Assembly (NCBI GenBank): GCA_018679695.1
Contig: JAHHKH010000022.1
Location: 1 to 8,337 of the forward strand
Direction of reading: 5' to 3'
From: Maribacter sp.
GTDB lineage: Bacteria; Bacteroidota; Bacteroidia; Flavobacteriales; Flavobacteriaceae
Length of the DNA stretch: 8,337 nucleotides
The notes beneath the pieces were generated by a model. The model did not search any database. It worked only from the letters and a program-made list of their open reading frames with translations, and was not told the origin of the DNA. Position numbers and translations under genes: made by a program. Positions 6,515 to 8,337 of this stretch are shown here, in pieces. Each line of letters starts with the position of its first letter. The stretch's first letter is position 1.

Positions 6515-8136
6515 TACCCTATCGTTTATTCAGATATACCTTCCTATGTCTAATACCGTTGGGTATTGGAGCGTGTAAAAATGCGGAAAACCCTGGAATA
6601 GAAAAGCAATCACCGAACATTATCTGGTTGGTTGCCGAAGATCAATCACCAGATTTCTTTCCGATGTACGGGGATAGTACCATTGCATTGCCCAATATTG
6701 AATCCTTGGCTTATGATGGCGTGGTTTTTGACAATGCTTTTTCCCCAGTTCCGGTTTGTGCCCCGGCAAGAAGCGCTATTATTACCGGCATGTACCCAAC
6801 AACATTGGGAACCCATAATATGCGGACCCATAAGTCATGGGACCAAGAAAATGAACCTACAATTGATATACCAAGCTATTCCCCTATTGTTCCCGATGGG
6901 GTGAGGATGTTTACCGAATACTTACGGAAAGAGGGCTACTATTGTGCGAATGGCCCAAAGGAAGATTATAATTTTGAAAAGACCCAGGCAGCTTGGGATG
7001 AAAGTAGTGAGGAGATACATTGGAGAAATCGTGATAAGGAACAGCCATTTTTTGCTGTTTTCAATTTTGGGGTGTGCCATGAATCGCAAATCTGGAAACG
7101 AAGTAATGATTCCCTCTTTGTAGACCCGGCAAAAGTTCCTATACCTCCTTACTTTCCGGCAAATGAGGTCGTTCGGCATGACTTGGCGGTAAATTATAGC
7201 AATCTAAAACGTTTGGATGACCAAATAGGGGAAGTATTGGCCCAGTTGAAAGCAGACGATCTTTATGACTCAAGCATCATCTTTTTTTATGCAGATCACG
7301 GGGGGCCTTTTCCGAGACATAAGCGCGCCCTATATGATAGTGGGATAAAAGTACCTTTGGTGATTAAATTTCCCAATAATGAAAAGGCGGGTAGTAGAAA
7401 TGACAGTTTTATCAGTTTTATTGATTTTGCCCCAACCGTACTTTCCTTAGCTGGTATTGAACCCCCAAAAGTGATGCAGGGCCTTGCCCAATTCGGTGAA
7501 TATGAGGTTCAAAACAAGCCAGAATATACCTTCCACTCCTCAGACCGATTTGATGAGCTCTATGATCGTTTACGCGCCGTACGCTCTTCCCGATATAAAT
7601 ACATTAAGAGTTTTAATACCAATATCAGCCATGCCATGCCCGTATCGTATCGCGAACAAATGCCGATGATGCAAAATTTAAGGGAATTGTATGCGAAAGG
7701 GGCCCTAAATGAAAACCAGGAATTTTGGTTGCATCCCACCAAGCCTGAAGAGGAACTTTATGATTTGGTAAAAGACCCCTATGAATTGGAAAATTTAGCA
7801 GGAAGGGATGATTTAAAAGATACGCTTCTACATTATCGCACTGTGCTGAACACTTGGATTAAGGAGACCAACGATTTAGGACGGTACCCGGAAAAGGAAC
7901 TGATCTATGAATGGCTTCCAAACGGAGAGCAACCGGCACTCCCTCCATTGGAAATGGAAGAAAAAGAAGATGGGATACGACTAATTTCCAAGAAATCCGA
8001 TGCTACTATTATCTGGAAACATCCAAAGGATTCGTTATGGCATATGTATGACAGCCCGTTACCTTTGGGTACTTCATTTGAGGCCAAGGCCGAACGCATA
8101 GGGTACTCGGATAGTGAAATCCTTATGAATTATTAG
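6511..8136 (+). CDS. Formylglycine-dependent sulfatase (S1 family), predicted lipoprotein
   Basis: This 541-aa type I sulfatase hydrolyses a sulfate ester (or sulfamate) outside the cytoplasm. The signal FLCLIPLGIGAC fits a lipobox (IGAC, C22), so membrane anchoring is likely. The metal site opens with E43-D44 (VAEDQSP) where many sulfatases have Asp-Asp. The signature CAPARS has C83, the cysteine converted to formylglycine (C-x-P-x-R), followed by ITGMYPTTLGTHNMR. YADHGG (D262-H263) and K271 complete the usual active-site set. HSSDRFDE, RAVRSSRYKYI and EELYDLVKDPYELENLAG are typical later family segments. The overall pattern recalls the heparan N-sulfatase-like branch of S1, though subfamily and substrate are uncertain. 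The last 55 or so residues (GIRLISKKSDATIIW to AKAERIGYSDSEI) look like a chitobiase C-terminal/Fn3-associated module. It is translationally coupled to the upstream gene by an ATGA overlap and is the last gene of the operon. The maturing enzyme is not in the window. Confidence 0.94.
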   Translation: MIPYRLFRYTFLCLIPLGIGACKNAENPGIEKQSPNIIWLVAEDQSPDFFPMYGDSTIALPNIESLAYDGVVFDNAFSPVPVCAPARSAIITGMYPTTLGTHNMRTHKSWDQENEPTIDIPSYSPIVPDGVRMFTEYLRKEGYYCANGPKEDYNFEKTQAAWDESSEEIHWRNRDKEQPFFAVFNFGVCHESQIWKRSNDSLFVDPAKVPIPPYFPANEVVRHDLAVNYSNLKRLDDQIGEVLAQLKADDLYDSSIIFFYADHGGPFPRHKRALYDSGIKVPLVIKFPNNEKAGSRNDSFISFIDFAPTVLSLAGIEPPKVMQGLAQFGEYEVQNKPEYTFHSSDRFDELYDRLRAVRSSRYKYIKSFNTNISHAMPVSYREQMPMMQNLRELYAKGALNENQEFWLHPTKPEEELYDLVKDPYELENLAGRDDLKDTLLHYRTVLNTWIKETNDLGRYPEKELIYEWLPNGEQPALPPLEMEEKEDGIRLISKKSDATIIWKHPKDSLWHMYDSPLPLGTSFEAKAERIGYSDSEILMNY

Positions 8137-8171
8137 AACAGCGCTTTAGGTGCCATTGGCTTTGTTGTCGG

Positions 8172-8189
8172 GCTATAATTGTGCTATAA
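8172..8189. repeat. Short direct repeat GCTATAA-ttgt-GCTATAA downstream of the operon
   Basis: GCTATAA occurs at 8172-8178 and again at 8183-8189, one helical turn (11 bp) apart, between the sulfatase stop and the hairpin repeats. It may be a chance repeat or a small protein-binding or promoter-like site (it includes TATAAT). No gene is seen reading away from it inside the window. Confidence 0.25.
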
Positions 8190-8195
8190 GGTATT

Positions 8196-8227
8196 GTCCC
8201 CTAGAGGGGACCTTAGGGGTGTTTTTT
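8196..8227 (+). terminator. Probable intrinsic terminator of the GMC-sulfatase operon
   Basis: GTCCCCTAGAGGGGAC (8196-8211) is a perfect inverted repeat. An alternative stem pairs CCCCTA (8198-8203) with TAGGGG (8214-8219) and is followed almost at once by six T (8222-8227), the classical terminator arrangement. It lies 59 bp after the sulfatase stop on the same strand. It is also copy 1 of the repeat array. Confidence 0.65.
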
Positions 8228-8260
8228 ATTCACAGAAATATAAAATTGTTATTGATAATT

Positions 8261-8294
8261 GTCCCATTGAGGGGACTTTAGGGGTGCTTTTTTT
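8261..8294 (+). terminator. Second hairpin/T-run, possible backup terminator
   Basis: GTCCC (8261-8265) pairs with GGGAC (8272-8276), followed by TTTAGGGGTGC and seven T (8288-8294). The stem is shorter than in copy 1 because one C is replaced by A, and the alternative stem next to the T-run is weakened to three pairs. It may back up the first terminator. Confidence 0.4.
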
Positions 8295-8337
8295 GACAGT
8301 AATTTAATGTAGTTCCTAGGGATTGTCCCCTTGAGGG

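Larger units (their letters stand above)
8193..8337 (+). repeat. Spaced array of a GC-rich hairpin/T-run repeat (2 complete copies, 1 cut off)
   Basis: Three copies begin with ATTGTCCC at 8193, 8258 and 8322, so the period is 65 and then 64 bp. Copy 1 (8193-8227) and copy 2 (8258-8294) share the order ATTGTCCC, a TAGA or TTGA-like loop, GGGGAC, TTAGGGGTG and a 6-7 nt T-run. Copy 3 (8322-8337) runs off the window edge after TTGAGGG. The copies differ at several bases. The 30- and 27-nt stretches between them (8228-8257 and 8295-8321) are AT-rich and unrelated. Each unit can fold through GTCCC/GGGAC. It looks like a dispersed palindromic intergenic element, possibly a tandem terminator cluster. 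The array may continue beyond the window. Confidence 0.75.

Noticed and set aside
6511..8136. Phosphodiesterase or alkaline phosphatase rather than sulfatase
   Set aside because: The C-A-P-A-R formylglycine signature and the downstream ITGMYP and YADHGG segments are those of sulfatases. Phosphatases of the superfamily have Ser or Thr as the nucleophile.
8193..8337. CRISPR array (35-37 bp repeats, 27-30 nt spacers)
   Set aside because: The two full copies differ at several positions and in length, each ends in a T-run as terminators do, only three units are visible, and no cas gene is present. It is kept as a repeat of another kind.

Overview
The window looks like a chromosomal segment of a marine-type Bacteroidota, most likely a member of the Flavobacteriaceae. 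The evidence is moderately AT-rich DNA, mostly weak or absent Shine-Dalgarno sequences, a transhydrogenase alpha subunit split so that its membrane part is a separate small gene, and exported Gfo/Idh/MocA, GMC/subunit-3 and sulfatase genes of the kind common in glycan-degrading flavobacteria. The genus cannot be fixed from the sequence alone.

Layout. Positions 1-1554 (+) hold the end of a housekeeping operon: the C-terminus of the small membrane subunit PntA part 2, followed by complete pntB of the proton-translocating NAD(P) transhydrogenase. Convergent to it, at 1580-2959 (-), is a Tat-exported Gfo/Idh/MocA oxidoreductase. A 251-bp AT-rich divergent intergenic region (2960-3210) separates this gene from a compact four-gene (+) operon. 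That operon contains a GMC flavoprotein dehydrogenase with an Fe-S-type cysteine motif (3211-4932), its gluconate 2-dehydrogenase subunit 3-type small subunit with a Tat-like signal (4936-5658), a secreted TIM-barrel sugar phosphate isomerase/epimerase-like protein (5675-6514), and a formylglycine-type sulfatase with a lipoprotein signal (6511-8136). The operon genes are 3 bp apart, 16 bp apart, and overlapping by 4 bp (ATGA). The last 200 bp hold two full copies and one cut-off copy of a GC-rich hairpin plus T-run repeat spaced 64-65 bp apart. The first copy probably ends transcription of the operon.

How the genes may work together (inference). All five accessory proteins carry, or can borrow, an export signal, so the pathway would run outside the cytoplasm. 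The GMC/subunit-3 pair resembles FAD-dependent sugar dehydrogenases, including glucoside 3-dehydrogenase. Gfo/Idh/MocA oxidoreductases and TIM-barrel isomerase-like proteins are the partners used in oxidation/elimination (3-keto) glycoside cleavage. With a sulfatase in the same operon, the set could desulfate a sulfated glycoside, oxidise the sugar ring and cleave it without a classical glycoside hydrolase. No glycoside hydrolase, SusC/SusD pair, regulator or cytochrome c is present in the window. The substrate therefore stays unknown, and the electron acceptor must be encoded elsewhere.
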